Of a DNA stretch of 18,613 nucleotides, positions 7,870 through 15,107 are shown one piece after another (positions within the stretch are counted from its first letter, which is position 1; the number at the start of each line of letters is the position of its first letter). The notes beneath the pieces are model-generated. The model was not told where the DNA came from, ran no database searches, and was given only the letters and a program-made list of their open reading frames with translations. The stretch is from the NCBI GenBank assembly GCA_021775385.1, contig JAJFHW010000147.1:1-18613 (forward strand), in the 5' to 3' direction. Position numbers and translations under genes: made by a program. The DNA comes from Hyphomicrobiales bacterium. Its GTDB lineage: Bacteria; Pseudomonadota; Alphaproteobacteria; Rhizobiales; HXMU1428-3.

Positions 7870-8697
7870 ATGAAACAAGTTGTAATTGTATTGACTTTGT
7901 TGTTTGGTTTTTCAATCACAGCTTTTGCTCAGACATCTGATCTGGTGGATCGCACGAGCCTTCGGGTTTGTGCGGATCCGGCCAACAAGCCATTCTCTAC
8001 AAAAAAGAAAGATGGGTTTGAAAACAAAATTGCAGAATTGATTGCAGGTGAGCTTGGTGTGCCAGTGAAATATACTTGGTTTCCTCAATCTGTTGGTTTT
8101 ATCCGCCAGACATTAAACAAGAAAAAATGTGATATTATTATTGGATATGTGTCCGCTCATGAATTGGTTTTAAATAGTAATCCTTATTATAAAACAAGTT
8201 ATGTTCTTGTTCACCGTAAAGGAGAATTTGAAGGGTTTAAGAATCTGGACGATCCTCGTTTAAAGGGTAAGAAAATTGGTGTGATTGCTGGAACGCCACC
8301 AGTTACGATTTTAGCTATGAATGATTTGCTTGATAATATTAAATCTTTTCACCGTATGGTGGATAGGCGTTATTTTTCTCCTGCTGAACAAATGATTGAT
8401 GAAATTGCTAAAGGCGATTTGGATGTAGGTCTTCTCTGGGGGCCGATTGGCGGTTATTTTGCGAAACATGCAAGCAAAGATTTAACTGTTGTTCCGTTGG
8501 TTAATGAGACCAAGGGTGGCCGAATGGCTTATAGAATAACCTTTGGCGTTAGGCAGGGTGAGAAAGTTTGGAAGCGACAACTCAACCGCATTATTCGGCG
8601 TAAGCAAGATGATATTAATAGGATTTTATCTAGTTATGGTATCCCTTTGATTGATGAAAGTGGCGCTTTGATCAAGGTTGGAGTGGACGCTCAATAA
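7870..8697 (+). CDS. xoxJ: XoxJ, periplasmic binding-protein-like methanol oxidation factor
   Basis: Quinoprotein-dehydrogenase-associated member of the solute-binding protein family 3 fold (MxaJ/XoxJ). It is thought to help activate or mature the methanol dehydrogenase rather than transport anything. From the ATG at 7870 it has 275 residues, with signal peptide 1-20 ending AFA before QTSDL. The start of the mature domain, LRVCADPANKPFSTKKKDGFENKI, is the typical first strand and ligand-loop region; CDIIIGYVSAHE and KIGVIAGTPP follow, and the lobe-two motif GDLDVGLLWGPIGGY is clear. Two cysteines lie in the first lobe. The frame opens earlier at 7849 inside xoxG, but GGAG at 7856-7859 and the signal peptide point to 7870. 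It starts 5 bases after the xoxG stop. Confidence 0.93.
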   Translation: MKQVVIVLTLLFGFSITAFAQTSDLVDRTSLRVCADPANKPFSTKKKDGFENKIAELIAGELGVPVKYTWFPQSVGFIRQTLNKKKCDIIIGYVSAHELVLNSNPYYKTSYVLVHRKGEFEGFKNLDDPRLKGKKIGVIAGTPPVTILAMNDLLDNIKSFHRMVDRRYFSPAEQMIDEIAKGDLDVGLLWGPIGGYFAKHASKDLTVVPLVNETKGGRMAYRITFGVRQGEKVWKRQLNRIIRRKQDDINRILSSYGIPLIDESGALIKVGVDAQ

Positions 8698-8759
8698 TTT
8701 GAAGTGACCTCTTTTGGTTGTTTTAGATTTTTAAAATCGCACATTTAAAAGTCTCAGTT

Positions 8760-9503
8760 TTAAAGCCTTACTGTGAAATTTTCTAATTTTCCGATGAGGG
8801 TTTGGCTGTTTTTTAACTTAAATGATTGGTTTTCTACTTTGGCTGTTTGTATACGGTCTAACCTAAAACAGCGGACGTCTTCTCGCAAATGATCCCAAGC
8901 TAAAACATACCAAATGGGCCAACAGAGGAGTATGTAGTGGGGTTCTATCGAGCGCTGGGTTTTACTCCCTTTTACATCGATATAATTTATCTTTAGAATT
9001 TTCATTTCAAAAAAAGCTTCATAAACCGAGTTTGCTGATGATTTTGTCGTTGCTGTTGGTGGTTGTGATGGTTCTGGAATATTCTGGGATGCTATTTCAC
9101 TTAGTAAAATTCTTTTTCGAACAGCTTGAACTTGTTTTCTCTGTTTTTCTGGGAATGAGGCTGCAATTTTGTGGCGGATAGATTTTAAATTGCTAAGGAA
9201 TATAGGAGAGTGGAGTTTTTCCATGACTGCTAGACTAAGCAATAAATCGATGATTTCTTTGTAATTAAAATGAAGTCTGCCTAGGCCCCAATGTTTATGC
9301 AAGCTTACACCACCGCCGCGCCCCAGGCTTGTTTCAATTGGGTAGCCCTTCTCTTTTAGTAGATCTAGATCACGCATGATTGTGCGAGAGCTAACACTTA
9401 GCTTCTCGGCTAAATCAGATACTAGATTGTGATCGTTTGATTTCAAAAGACCCGATAATTCTTCGAGCCTTTGCAATCTTGTGGATGTTTTATTTTTGCC
9501 CAT
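8760..9503 (-). CDS. WYL-domain HTH regulator (YafY type)
   Basis: A 247-residue DNA-binding regulator. Residues about 8-65 form a DeoR/HTH_11-type winged helix (LAEKLSVSSRTIMRDLDLLKE, then GYPIETSLGRGGG as the wing). Residues about 155-215 are a WYL domain: the signature reads PIWYVLAWD with WYV in place of WYL, followed by the conserved arginine-rich FRLDRI. WYL domains sense small ligands or nucleic acids, and many members are local repressors or activators of a divergent gene. The ATG at 9503 is preceded in frame by a TTG at 9506. Neither has a good ribosome site. A perfect inverted repeat lies 10 bases upstream, and the divergent neighbours are two VOC-fold proteins, the likely targets. 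It converges with xoxJ, from which it is probably independent. Confidence 0.88.
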   Translation of the reverse strand: MGKNKTSTRLQRLEELSGLLKSNDHNLVSDLAEKLSVSSRTIMRDLDLLKEKGYPIETSLGRGGGVSLHKHWGLGRLHFNYKEIIDLLLSLAVMEKLHSPIFLSNLKSIRHKIAASFPEKQRKQVQAVRKRILLSEIASQNIPEPSQPPTATTKSSANSVYEAFFEMKILKINYIDVKGSKTQRSIEPHYILLCWPIWYVLAWDHLREDVRCFRLDRIQTAKVENQSFKLKNSQTLIGKLENFTVRL

Positions 9504-9512
9504 CAAAGATAT

Positions 9513-9529
9513 ATGACATATTTTGTCAT
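9513..9529. promoter_or_regulatory. Candidate operator of the WYL regulator
   Basis: ATGACA (9513-9518) is repeated inverted as TGTCAT (9524-9529) with a 5-base spacer, in the short region between the WYL regulator and the first VOC gene. It begins 10 bases upstream of the regulator start and would overlap its promoter or leader, which fits autoregulation combined with control of the divergent genes. Confidence 0.55.
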
Positions 9530-9607
9530 GTTTTTAAATATGTTGATTTGTAGTGATCTAATTTGAATGGAAAGTACGTTAAGTGCATGGGGATTAAATT
9601 ATTAAAA

Positions 9608-9958
9608 ATGAACTATTTCGTTGTTGGGACAAACAACATGGAAGTTTCGGCTGAATTTTATGACTCGCTTTTCGAAGCTTCAGAAGTTACTCGAATTTCA
9701 TCAACTGAAAGAATGATCTATTGGCAGTGTGACGATTTTACTTTTGCTATAGCTAGGCCCTTTAATGAGGAGCGGGCGAGTAATGGAAATGGAACAATGA
9801 TTGGTTTTAGTGTTGGGTCTCGTGAAGAAGTTAAAAGGCTTCATAAAAAAGTTATTGAATTGGGTGGCAGCTGTGATGGTGAGCCAAATCAAAGGGGGCT
9901 TTATTATTCTGCTTATGTGAGAGATTTAGATAAAAATAAAATATGTTTTTATCAATAA
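9608..9958 (+). CDS. VOC-fold (glyoxalase/dioxygenase superfamily) protein 1
   Basis: A single vicinal-oxygen-chelate module of 116 residues from the ATG at 9608, where the fold begins (MNYFVVGTNN, then SAEFYDSLFE). The frame is open from 9563. ATGs at 9563 and 9587 are possible, but they add residues not found in the neighbouring paralogue. The C-terminal strand YVRDLDKNKICFY is the usual VOC ending. Compared with the next gene it shares GTN, SA-FYD-LF, PF, A--GNG-MIG, LGG and RDLD-NK, so the two are paralogues. The metal-ligand positions of classic glyoxalases are not obvious, so the reaction is unknown; it could be a binding protein. It is divergent from the WYL regulator and probably controlled by it. 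Confidence 0.8.
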   Translation: MNYFVVGTNNMEVSAEFYDSLFEASEVTRISSTERMIYWQCDDFTFAIARPFNEERASNGNGTMIGFSVGSREEVKRLHKKVIELGGSCDGEPNQRGLYYSAYVRDLDKNKICFYQ

Positions 9959-9979
9959 GACGCTTAACAGTCGCAGGCT

Positions 9980-9993
9980 TCAGGTATACCTGA
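9980..9993. promoter_or_regulatory. Perfect 14-bp palindrome between the two VOC genes
   Basis: TCAGGTATACCTGA reads identically on both strands and has no spacer. It lies 22 bases after the first VOC gene and 40 bases before the second. Such a compact palindrome suits a dimeric repressor site; it is too symmetric and lacks a loop and T-run for a terminator. It differs from the ATGACA/TGTCAT dyad, so a different regulator may act here. Confidence 0.4.
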
Positions 9994-10032
9994 CCACTAC
10001 AATTTTATTTAATAAAATAAGGAATGAATAGC

Positions 10033-10437
10033 ATGATTGGTTATATAACAATCGGGACGAATGATCTTGAAAAGTCGGCACATTTTTATGATGAGCTTTT
10101 TAAGGTTTTAGGGATAGGGCGTTTTATGGAATTTGACACCTATATTGCCTGGGGTAAGCAGGATGGCTCTGCTGGCTTTTCTATAACAAAACCGTTTGAT
10201 GGCAAGCACGCAACTGTTGGTAATGGCGTTATGATTGGGCTTGGAGCAGCATCTACTGATGAGGTTGATAAGGTTTATGCTAAGGCCTTAGAACTTGGAG
10301 GTATTGATGAAGGTCCAGCCGGCTATCGCGGTGAAATGAAAGGATTTTATGCAGGCTATTTTAGAGACCTTGATGGCAATAAGCTAAATATCCATTATAT
10401 TTCAATGGATGATTTAAAGGATCATGCATCTAAATGA
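10033..10437 (+). CDS. VOC-fold (glyoxalase/dioxygenase superfamily) protein 2
   Basis: Single-domain VOC protein of 134 residues from ATG 10033. AAGGA at 10019-10023 is 9 bases before this ATG, whereas the in-frame ATG at 10024 directly abuts the site, so 10033 is the better start. Visible features are MIGYITIGTNDLEKSAHFYDELF (first strand and helix), KPFDGKHATVGNGVMIG (central strand), a helix with DEVDKVYAKALELGG, and YFRDLDGNKLNIHY (last strand, ending in the usual conserved Asp-Gly-Asn). Paralogue of the preceding gene at an estimated 30-35 percent identity. The substrate is unknown; glyoxalase I-type dicarbonyl detoxification would fit an aldehyde-handling locus but is only a guess. It converges with the next gene. 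Confidence 0.87.
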   Translation: MIGYITIGTNDLEKSAHFYDELFKVLGIGRFMEFDTYIAWGKQDGSAGFSITKPFDGKHATVGNGVMIGLGAASTDEVDKVYAKALELGGIDEGPAGYRGEMKGFYAGYFRDLDGNKLNIHYISMDDLKDHASK

Positions 10438-10483
10438 TTTAAGATTTCTGTTTGTATTATACGGTGGCTCAATGAGAACCTAA

Positions 10484-11161
10484 TTATTTGTAGAATTTTT
10501 TCAATTGCTGAGATAGGGCAAATAATCTTTGTTCCAGGATAACTGGCGCTTCGCAAACAAACTCAAGGGATTTTTCGCGTTCTTCATGGATGCGAATATC
10601 CCATTCGAGTTGTTGTTCTAGTTTTGCAAATTGTTGATCTTCTTCTTTTGTTAGTGTGTCTGCTTCGTCTTTTTTTTCAAATTCAACAATTTTTCTTCTG
10701 TTAATAACGATGCGTTTGGACAAGTCTTTTTGGCGTGTTGAGAATTTTCCGATGCCGCCGATAATTTCATTCCGGACTTTGTTTGTCTCGAACAACAGGG
10801 CTAAGAAACTTTGCTCTAGTTGAAATTTTAAATTCACTGGATGTTTTTTTGCAAACTCTTCGATCAATTTTTCTGTTTCTTTTAATGTCACGCGCCGCGG
10901 TATGATTTGGCTGACAAGATTTTTGGCATCTTCATTTTCTTGCCAAGAAAGATCTGTCTCTTTCACGGGGCTGCCACGCCACATTTGCCCTGCAGAAAGT
11001 TTTACAACCTTTGCCTGAATGCAAGGCCAGTTTTTATCATTTGAATAAGCCTGAGCTTCTTTGCTTAATATCATTGTATTCAATAGGGGAAGCGCAATTG
11101 TTAGGCCACAGAGTGAGCGCATAAATCTATTTTTTAAAAGAGAGTGATTGTTCTTTTTCAT
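10484..11161 (-). CDS. Exported helical protein of unknown function, downstream of the YVTN propeller gene
   Basis: A 225-residue protein I do not recognise. The N-terminus MKKNNHSLLKNRFMR plus hydrophobic run and the ending EAQA before YSNDK is a signal peptide cut near residue 38. The mature N-terminus NWPCIQAKVVKLSAGQMWRG is distinctive, with Trp45 and Cys47. Most of the rest (75-200) is charged alpha helix, rich in Lys and Glu with coiled-coil character (DLSKRIVINRRKIVEFEKKDEAD, then FAKLEQQLEWDIRIHEER). A second mature cysteine, Cys203 in FVCEAP, could bridge to Cys47. It is the next gene after the YVTN propeller on the same strand, 128 bases away with a strong hairpin between, and likely belongs to the same quinoprotein-linked set. 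The ribosome site is weak. Confidence 0.8.
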   Translation of the reverse strand: MKKNNHSLLKNRFMRSLCGLTIALPLLNTMILSKEAQAYSNDKNWPCIQAKVVKLSAGQMWRGSPVKETDLSWQENEDAKNLVSQIIPRRVTLKETEKLIEEFAKKHPVNLKFQLEQSFLALLFETNKVRNEIIGGIGKFSTRQKDLSKRIVINRRKIVEFEKKDEADTLTKEEDQQFAKLEQQLEWDIRIHEEREKSLEFVCEAPVILEQRLFALSQQLKKFYK

Positions 11162-11224
11162 ATTGTGATTGTTCCGTATTGAAAATAACTCAGGCTAATT
11201 AATTTGATTTATCTTTTTATGTCA

Positions 11225-11257
11225 TTGGTCACACTTCAAAAAATGAAGTATGACCAA
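11225..11257 (-). terminator. Long hairpin after the YVTN gene
   Basis: Arms at 11225-11238 and 11244-11257 pair over 14 positions around a 5-base loop. The single imperfect position is C-A on the plus strand but a G-U pair in minus-strand RNA, so the structure suits a minus-strand transcript ending after the YVTN gene. No U-tract follows, so it may be an attenuator or mRNA-stabilising stem between this gene and the next. Confidence 0.55.
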
Positions 11258-11289
11258 CTAGGAGATACTCTGTTTAATCTTTAATTTTT

Positions 11290-12282
11290 CTAGTCTTTTG
11301 CTATAGCAACACCCCAAGGATAGCGTCCTACTGGAATTGATTTGATGACTTTTAAATTTTTCACATCAATCACTGAGACGTCGTTGCTAATGCCGTTTGT
11401 GGTGTAGAGAAACTTGTCATCTGGAGTGAAGCCTAAGTTCCACACTCTTTGCCCAACTAATAAGTATTTAATAACTTTGTATGTTTTGGTGTCAATTACG
11501 GCCACCCGATTTGATGGGCCAAGGGCGACGAAGGCTTTTGAGCCATCTTTGAGTAATCTTATGCCAACAGGTTGGACTGTGTCTTGTGTAACGCCAGGGA
11601 TTTCAAATGTAATTTTTTTAATGATTTCTCTGGTTTTATTGTCAATGACATTTACAGTGCCACCAATTTCAGATGATGCCCAGACTTGTGAGCCGGAATG
11701 ATTGTAAATAGCCACTCTTGGTCGCTGTTCAACCAAGACATTATGAGTGATTTCATGAGTTTTTGAATCAATGAAATGAACCATGTTGGTGGTCTCTGAT
11801 GTATTGACGATGGTCTTTCCATCTGGGCTTATGCCCATGCCTTCTGGTTCAACACCTACGGGTACTTCGCTCAAAACTTTGTTTGTTTCAATATCGACAA
11901 TGGTGACCATGTTGTCGTCTTCATTGGAAATGTAAAGCGGGTTGCCGCTCGGATGGAGAACGAATAGCTCAGGGTCTGGGCCGGAGGGAAGTGTGCGCAC
12001 GATCTTTTTTGTTTTGCGATCAATCACCTCGACAGTGTCATCATCACTGGCACAAACGAGAATGTATTTTTCATCCTTTGATAAAATGATGCCGCGTGGA
12101 CGTTGTCCGACTTTGATCGTACCTGTTACTTTTAATGTTTTGCTGTCGATGACGGTAATTGAATTGTCTTTTTCATTGCTGATGTAGACAGTGTAGGCAT
12201 GTAACGGGGAGCTAGTGAGAGGAGAGATGGTTAAAATGGAAAGGGCTGTGGCTAAAAGTGTTTGTCTGATTTGGACTTTCAT
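11290..12282 (-). CDS. YVTN-family beta-propeller protein, PQQ-dependent catabolism-associated
   Basis: A 330-residue exported protein, signal peptide about 1-29 (ending SPLHA before YTVYIS). The mature protein consists of about seven YVTN repeats, each with a VIDxKTxKV-like strand and a GxxPxG/ISPDG-like turn; good examples are NSITVIDSKTLKV, TVEVIDRKTKKIV, MVTIVDIETNKV, TVNVIDNKTREI, RVAVIDTKTYKV and DVSVIDVKNLKV. This is the seven-blade architecture of the family tied to PQQ-dependent alcohol catabolism (TIGR03866 as I recall it). It probably acts in the periplasm as a scaffold or accessory of a quinoprotein dehydrogenase; no enzyme activity is indicated. GGAG seven bases before ATG 12282 fixes the start, although the frame opens at 12312. 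The following gene is the exported helical protein. Confidence 0.88.
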   Translation of the reverse strand: MKVQIRQTLLATALSILTISPLTSSPLHAYTVYISNEKDNSITVIDSKTLKVTGTIKVGQRPRGIILSKDEKYILVCASDDDTVEVIDRKTKKIVRTLPSGPDPELFVLHPSGNPLYISNEDDNMVTIVDIETNKVLSEVPVGVEPEGMGISPDGKTIVNTSETTNMVHFIDSKTHEITHNVLVEQRPRVAIYNHSGSQVWASSEIGGTVNVIDNKTREIIKKITFEIPGVTQDTVQPVGIRLLKDGSKAFVALGPSNRVAVIDTKTYKVIKYLLVGQRVWNLGFTPDDKFLYTTNGISNDVSVIDVKNLKVIKSIPVGRYPWGVAIAKD

Positions 12283-12493
12283 TACATCACTCCGAGTTGT
12301 TTGCATTCTCATGAAATTCTCAGGGGTAAGATGCTGATTTATCTCTGAAAATTTTATCTTTTTATATTAATTTATAATGCCTTCCTCTGTAATTCTTATC
12401 AAGTGTTCCTCTGATCTCTGAGGATGATGAGGTGATTGTCTATTGAGATGATATTGCATCAAAGCTCTCAAGATTTTATCATTTTTGTCATTT

Positions 12494-14083
12494 TTAAAAT
12501 AGCCCAAAAAATGAATTTGATTTGACCTGTTTCTTTTTGGTTTTTTTCTTACGCTTTTTTGTAGATCTCCTTTTATATTTAGTTCTTCTTTTTTTGACTT
12601 TTCGTTTTGTGCGTTCAGTTTTGACGGGTGGTGGTGGTGTAAGGTCTGTAATAGCGTTGCCAATGAATTGGTTAGCTAGCCCTAAGTGTGCAAATTGAAG
12701 GCCGGGGCGAAAACGAGATGAGGCGATGCCTTGGTCATCTTTCAATAGTACACTACTCACAGCATAATCAGGAGGACTTAATTTTAATAGGTCCTCATTC
12801 TCTGCTACAGGTTGATCTGTCATTAGAGGGCTGAGAGAAAATGGGCGGTAGTTCAGCTCTTCTGGGTGTTCTTCATCAAATTCAGGTGAATAAGCAACGT
12901 TGTTTGTTTCGATGATTTCAGGTTTTTTTCTAGGAGTAAAACTCTGCCAACTGTCGGGCATGTTGGTATCAATTGAAGCGAGTTGAACAAGTTGGCGCTC
13001 TTCCTCCAATTTAGTCTGTAGTGGAGAGAGGCTAGCAATGGTTTGATTGCGCCACCAATCGGGGACACCTTTTTCGTTTTGTTCGCTTTTGGGCTGAGAA
13101 TTTGAATTGTCAGGCTTGTATGCGGCGACCTGACTTTTTGGATCGATTGTTTCCCCTGGTTTTAAGGTAGGTCTTATTTTTGCGCGCTTTGGTTCTTCGA
13201 CTGTGGATGGTCTTAATGACGCAATCTTTTGGTTGAGTTGGTTTCGATTTAATGAGGCTAATTTAGGTTCAACTTTGGCCGCGACTTTTGGTCTTGTTTT
13301 TTGAACGGGAGGTGCCTTTTTTACAAGAGGGTTTAGGGCGGCTATTGCTATGCCGTCTCTTCTTTGCCGGCGCGCAAGTTGGATGCGCCGCATTTTAGAG
13401 GTTTTTGCGGCAGCTCCATATTTTCTGGCATCTGCTTTGGTCAGCGGGCGGCCATCTCTTGGCACGTGACGACTGCGACCATTTGGAAAGAGAGCTGCAA
13501 GTTGAGGTCGAGAAATCCTTGGCCAGTGACGGACCCTTCCTACATCCATGTGGACAAATGGCAAACCGGATGTTGGGTAATAGCCGACACCACCTCTTTG
13601 TCTGATAAGGGCTGAGTCTCTTAATTCACGAACGGGGATATCGGGGAAGTGTACATCTGCGGCCATGCCTAGGATGTGGCGGCTTTTTCTGGCTTGCCCG
13701 CCGCCGCGTTTGCGTAACTTGTTGTTTGTTTTTAATGACCTATAACCGGAGATGAGGTGAATGGGTTTGCGTGAACCCAGCTGGTCGTGCATTTCCCACA
13801 TTAAATCAATGAGGTCTTTATTCATGACGCGGCTTTCTTTACGGCGCCAATCCCCCATTATATGGTTTATACGTTTCATGGCTGAAGGGATGTATTTACC
13901 GTCCCTTTTATAAACCACTGTGAGGGTTTTCTTTGTATGGATGTTATAGATTGAGAGGGTTCTAGCCCCTTCTCCGCGCCCAAGGAGCTGGTCTCCGGTT
14001 AGACACATAAAGAGCACCAATGTCACGCAAAAGGTGCTAAAGGCCTTTTTGGGAGAGGGTATGTTAAGGCGTGATAAGAGCAT
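12494..14083 (-). CDS. DUF882 / M15-type zinc peptidase-like protein with basic C-terminal tail
   Basis: From ATG 14083 a 529-residue envelope protein (TTG at 14128 would add 15). Hydrophobic segment about 14-30 acts as signal or anchor. The DUF882 domain (about 40-190) carries the metallopeptidase motifs: SGYRS (112-116), SRHILGMAADVHF with His136 and Asp143, and FVHMDVG with His178, together the LAS-type (D-Ala-D-Ala/murein endopeptidase) zinc ligands. An extended, low-complexity region rich in Pro, Lys and Gln follows, and the last 50 residues are a striking Lys/Arg run (RKVKKRRTKYKRR and onward) ending NSFFGLF. Family members are usually far shorter (roughly 200 residues), so the tail is an addition. 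It probably trims peptidoglycan peptides. Start uncertain. Confidence 0.85.
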   Translation of the reverse strand: MLLSRLNIPSPKKAFSTFCVTLVLFMCLTGDQLLGRGEGARTLSIYNIHTKKTLTVVYKRDGKYIPSAMKRINHIMGDWRRKESRVMNKDLIDLMWEMHDQLGSRKPIHLISGYRSLKTNNKLRKRGGGQARKSRHILGMAADVHFPDIPVRELRDSALIRQRGGVGYYPTSGLPFVHMDVGRVRHWPRISRPQLAALFPNGRSRHVPRDGRPLTKADARKYGAAAKTSKMRRIQLARRQRRDGIAIAALNPLVKKAPPVQKTRPKVAAKVEPKLASLNRNQLNQKIASLRPSTVEEPKRAKIRPTLKPGETIDPKSQVAAYKPDNSNSQPKSEQNEKGVPDWWRNQTIASLSPLQTKLEEERQLVQLASIDTNMPDSWQSFTPRKKPEIIETNNVAYSPEFDEEHPEELNYRPFSLSPLMTDQPVAENEDLLKLSPPDYAVSSVLLKDDQGIASSRFRPGLQFAHLGLANQFIGNAITDLTPPPPVKTERTKRKVKKRRTKYKRRSTKKRKKKTKKKQVKSNSFFGLF

Positions 14084-14524
14084 TAAGAAGCCAAGACCAT
14101 TTTGTTTTGAATAAAGAGAAATAACCAATAAAACTAACTCTTCTTCATTCCATTAAATTTAGGCATAAATACAACCATGTAGGTAATTAATAGTATGAAT
14201 ATTTTGTTTGGTTAGTTTATAGCTCTTCACCTACCAGTTTGTTAACAAAACGGGTAGGTTTTTCTCTCTCACGAGTGTTTTTTCGCCGATGGGGAGAAAA
14301 GCCCTCCGAGGGGCGGTGTTTTTTGCGATCAGCTTATCTGTGCTCGCTAAAGCTCCACTCAGGCTGATCTTGCGCCCCGGGCTCGTTGGCACTTCGTCAT
14401 GTCCATCAGTCCAAAAAGGGCTGAGCTCCTTCTTCGTGTAACTTAGATTTCTCTCTCTCATGGGTTATTCCGCCGTTGAAGGGGCAGGCTCTGTTTGTAG
14501 GTTTGAAATGACTAGCGGCAAGTC
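14084..14524. other. Gene-poor region with a GC-rich structured segment
   Basis: No gene I can support lies between MoaB and the DUF882 gene. The left third (14129-14220) is very AT-rich, with AAACTAAC at 14131-14138 inverted as GTTAGTTT at 14211-14218. A second part, 14281-14400, is about 57 percent G+C (69 of 120 by hand count), much above the neighbours, and strongly structured. Nested helices pair GGGGCG (14310-14315) with CGCCCC (14373-14378) and GATCAGC (14327-14333) with GCTGATC (14363-14369). A 76-codon minus frame (14461-14231) crosses it but its composition does not look like a protein and its start site is weak. Possible structured RNA; family not recognised. Confidence 0.5.
14231..14270 (+). 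terminator. Hairpin with T-run next to the GC-rich segment
   Basis: CCTACC at 14230-14235 pairs with GGTAGG at 14253-14258, and the bases between add further pairing (GTTTG against CAAAAC around TTAA). TTTTTCTCTCTC follows on the plus strand. It looks like a plus-strand intrinsic terminator, but no plus-strand gene is seen upstream of it. Confidence 0.45.
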
Positions 14525-15061
14525 TTACGATATATGTTCCATAAGGCGGGGCATGATTTCTACGAAGTTGCAGGGGCGGTGGCGGCTATCTAATTGATAT
14601 TTTAAGATGCCGTGCCAGGCATCTTTACAGGCACCAGGTGATCCTGGCACACAAAAGACAAAGGTGTCTTTTATCAGGCCGCCACAGGCGCGTGATTGGA
14701 TAGTTGAAGTGCCGATCTTTTCATATGACAATTGATGAAAGAGGGCTGAAAAGCCGTCAATCTCTTTATCAAACAGTGGTTTAATTGCATCTGGTGTAAC
14801 ATCTCTACCGGTAAAGCCCGTGCCACCGGTTGTGATAACCGCGTCAATAGTTGCGTCATCAACCCATTTGTTTATTTGCTCCTGGATGGAAGGAATATCA
14901 TCTTTAACAATGGAGCTTTCTGCTAAATTATGACCTGCTTCGATGAGCATATTAGAGAGAAGTGTGCCTGATTTGTTGTCACGTTCGGTTCTTGTGTCCG
15001 AAACTGTTAAAACCGCAATTGTAATTGGTGTAAAGGGACGTGTTTCATCAATGCCGGGCAT
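14525..15061 (-). CDS. moaB: Molybdenum cofactor biosynthesis protein MoaB/MogA
   Basis: MPT-binding protein that takes part in adenylylating molybdopterin before molybdate insertion; cytoplasmic. The 178-residue length fits the MoaB subgroup. The MoCF-binding fold is complete: IAVLTVSDTR (15-24) first strand and loop, then DAVITTGGTGFTGRDVTPDA (73-92) with the TTGGTG nucleotide loop and Arg-Asp pair, and the FCVPGSPGACKDAW turn (136-149). Start at 15061 with AAGAG about 8 bases upstream. It serves molybdenum enzymes such as formate dehydrogenase, which would connect with the formate made by the left-hand genes, but no such enzyme is seen here. A perfect -35 (TTGACA) lies about 70 bases upstream. 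Confidence 0.93.
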   Translation of the reverse strand: MPGIDETRPFTPITIAVLTVSDTRTERDNKSGTLLSNMLIEAGHNLAESSIVKDDIPSIQEQINKWVDDATIDAVITTGGTGFTGRDVTPDAIKPLFDKEIDGFSALFHQLSYEKIGTSTIQSRACGGLIKDTFVFCVPGSPGACKDAWHGILKYQLDSRHRPCNFVEIMPRLMEHIS

Positions 15062-15107
15062 GGTTTTCTCTTAAGTTTATTGAAGTTACAAAAATATCCT
15101 ATTGCCA

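Noticed and set aside
10002..10018. ATTTTATT-T-AATAAAAT dyad before the second VOC gene
   Set aside because: Pure A/T dyads are common by chance in DNA this AT-rich; not reported as a site.
12367..12663. A 98-codon minus-strand open frame at the end of the DUF882 gene
   Set aside because: It overlaps the real gene in another frame, and its composition mirrors the Lys/Arg-rich tail; no ribosome site or fold is apparent.
14408..14440. A hammerhead-ribozyme-like CTGATG...CGAA match on the minus strand
   Set aside because: Core positions deviate (CTGATGG instead of CTGATGA, and CGAAG instead of CGAAA) and no three-way junction of flanking stems could be drawn.
14231..14461. A 76-codon minus-strand frame in the GC-rich intergenic segment
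   Set aside because: No recognisable domain, weak start context, and the DNA beneath it is dominated by nested inverted repeats, so structured RNA is the better reading. Left open in the findings.
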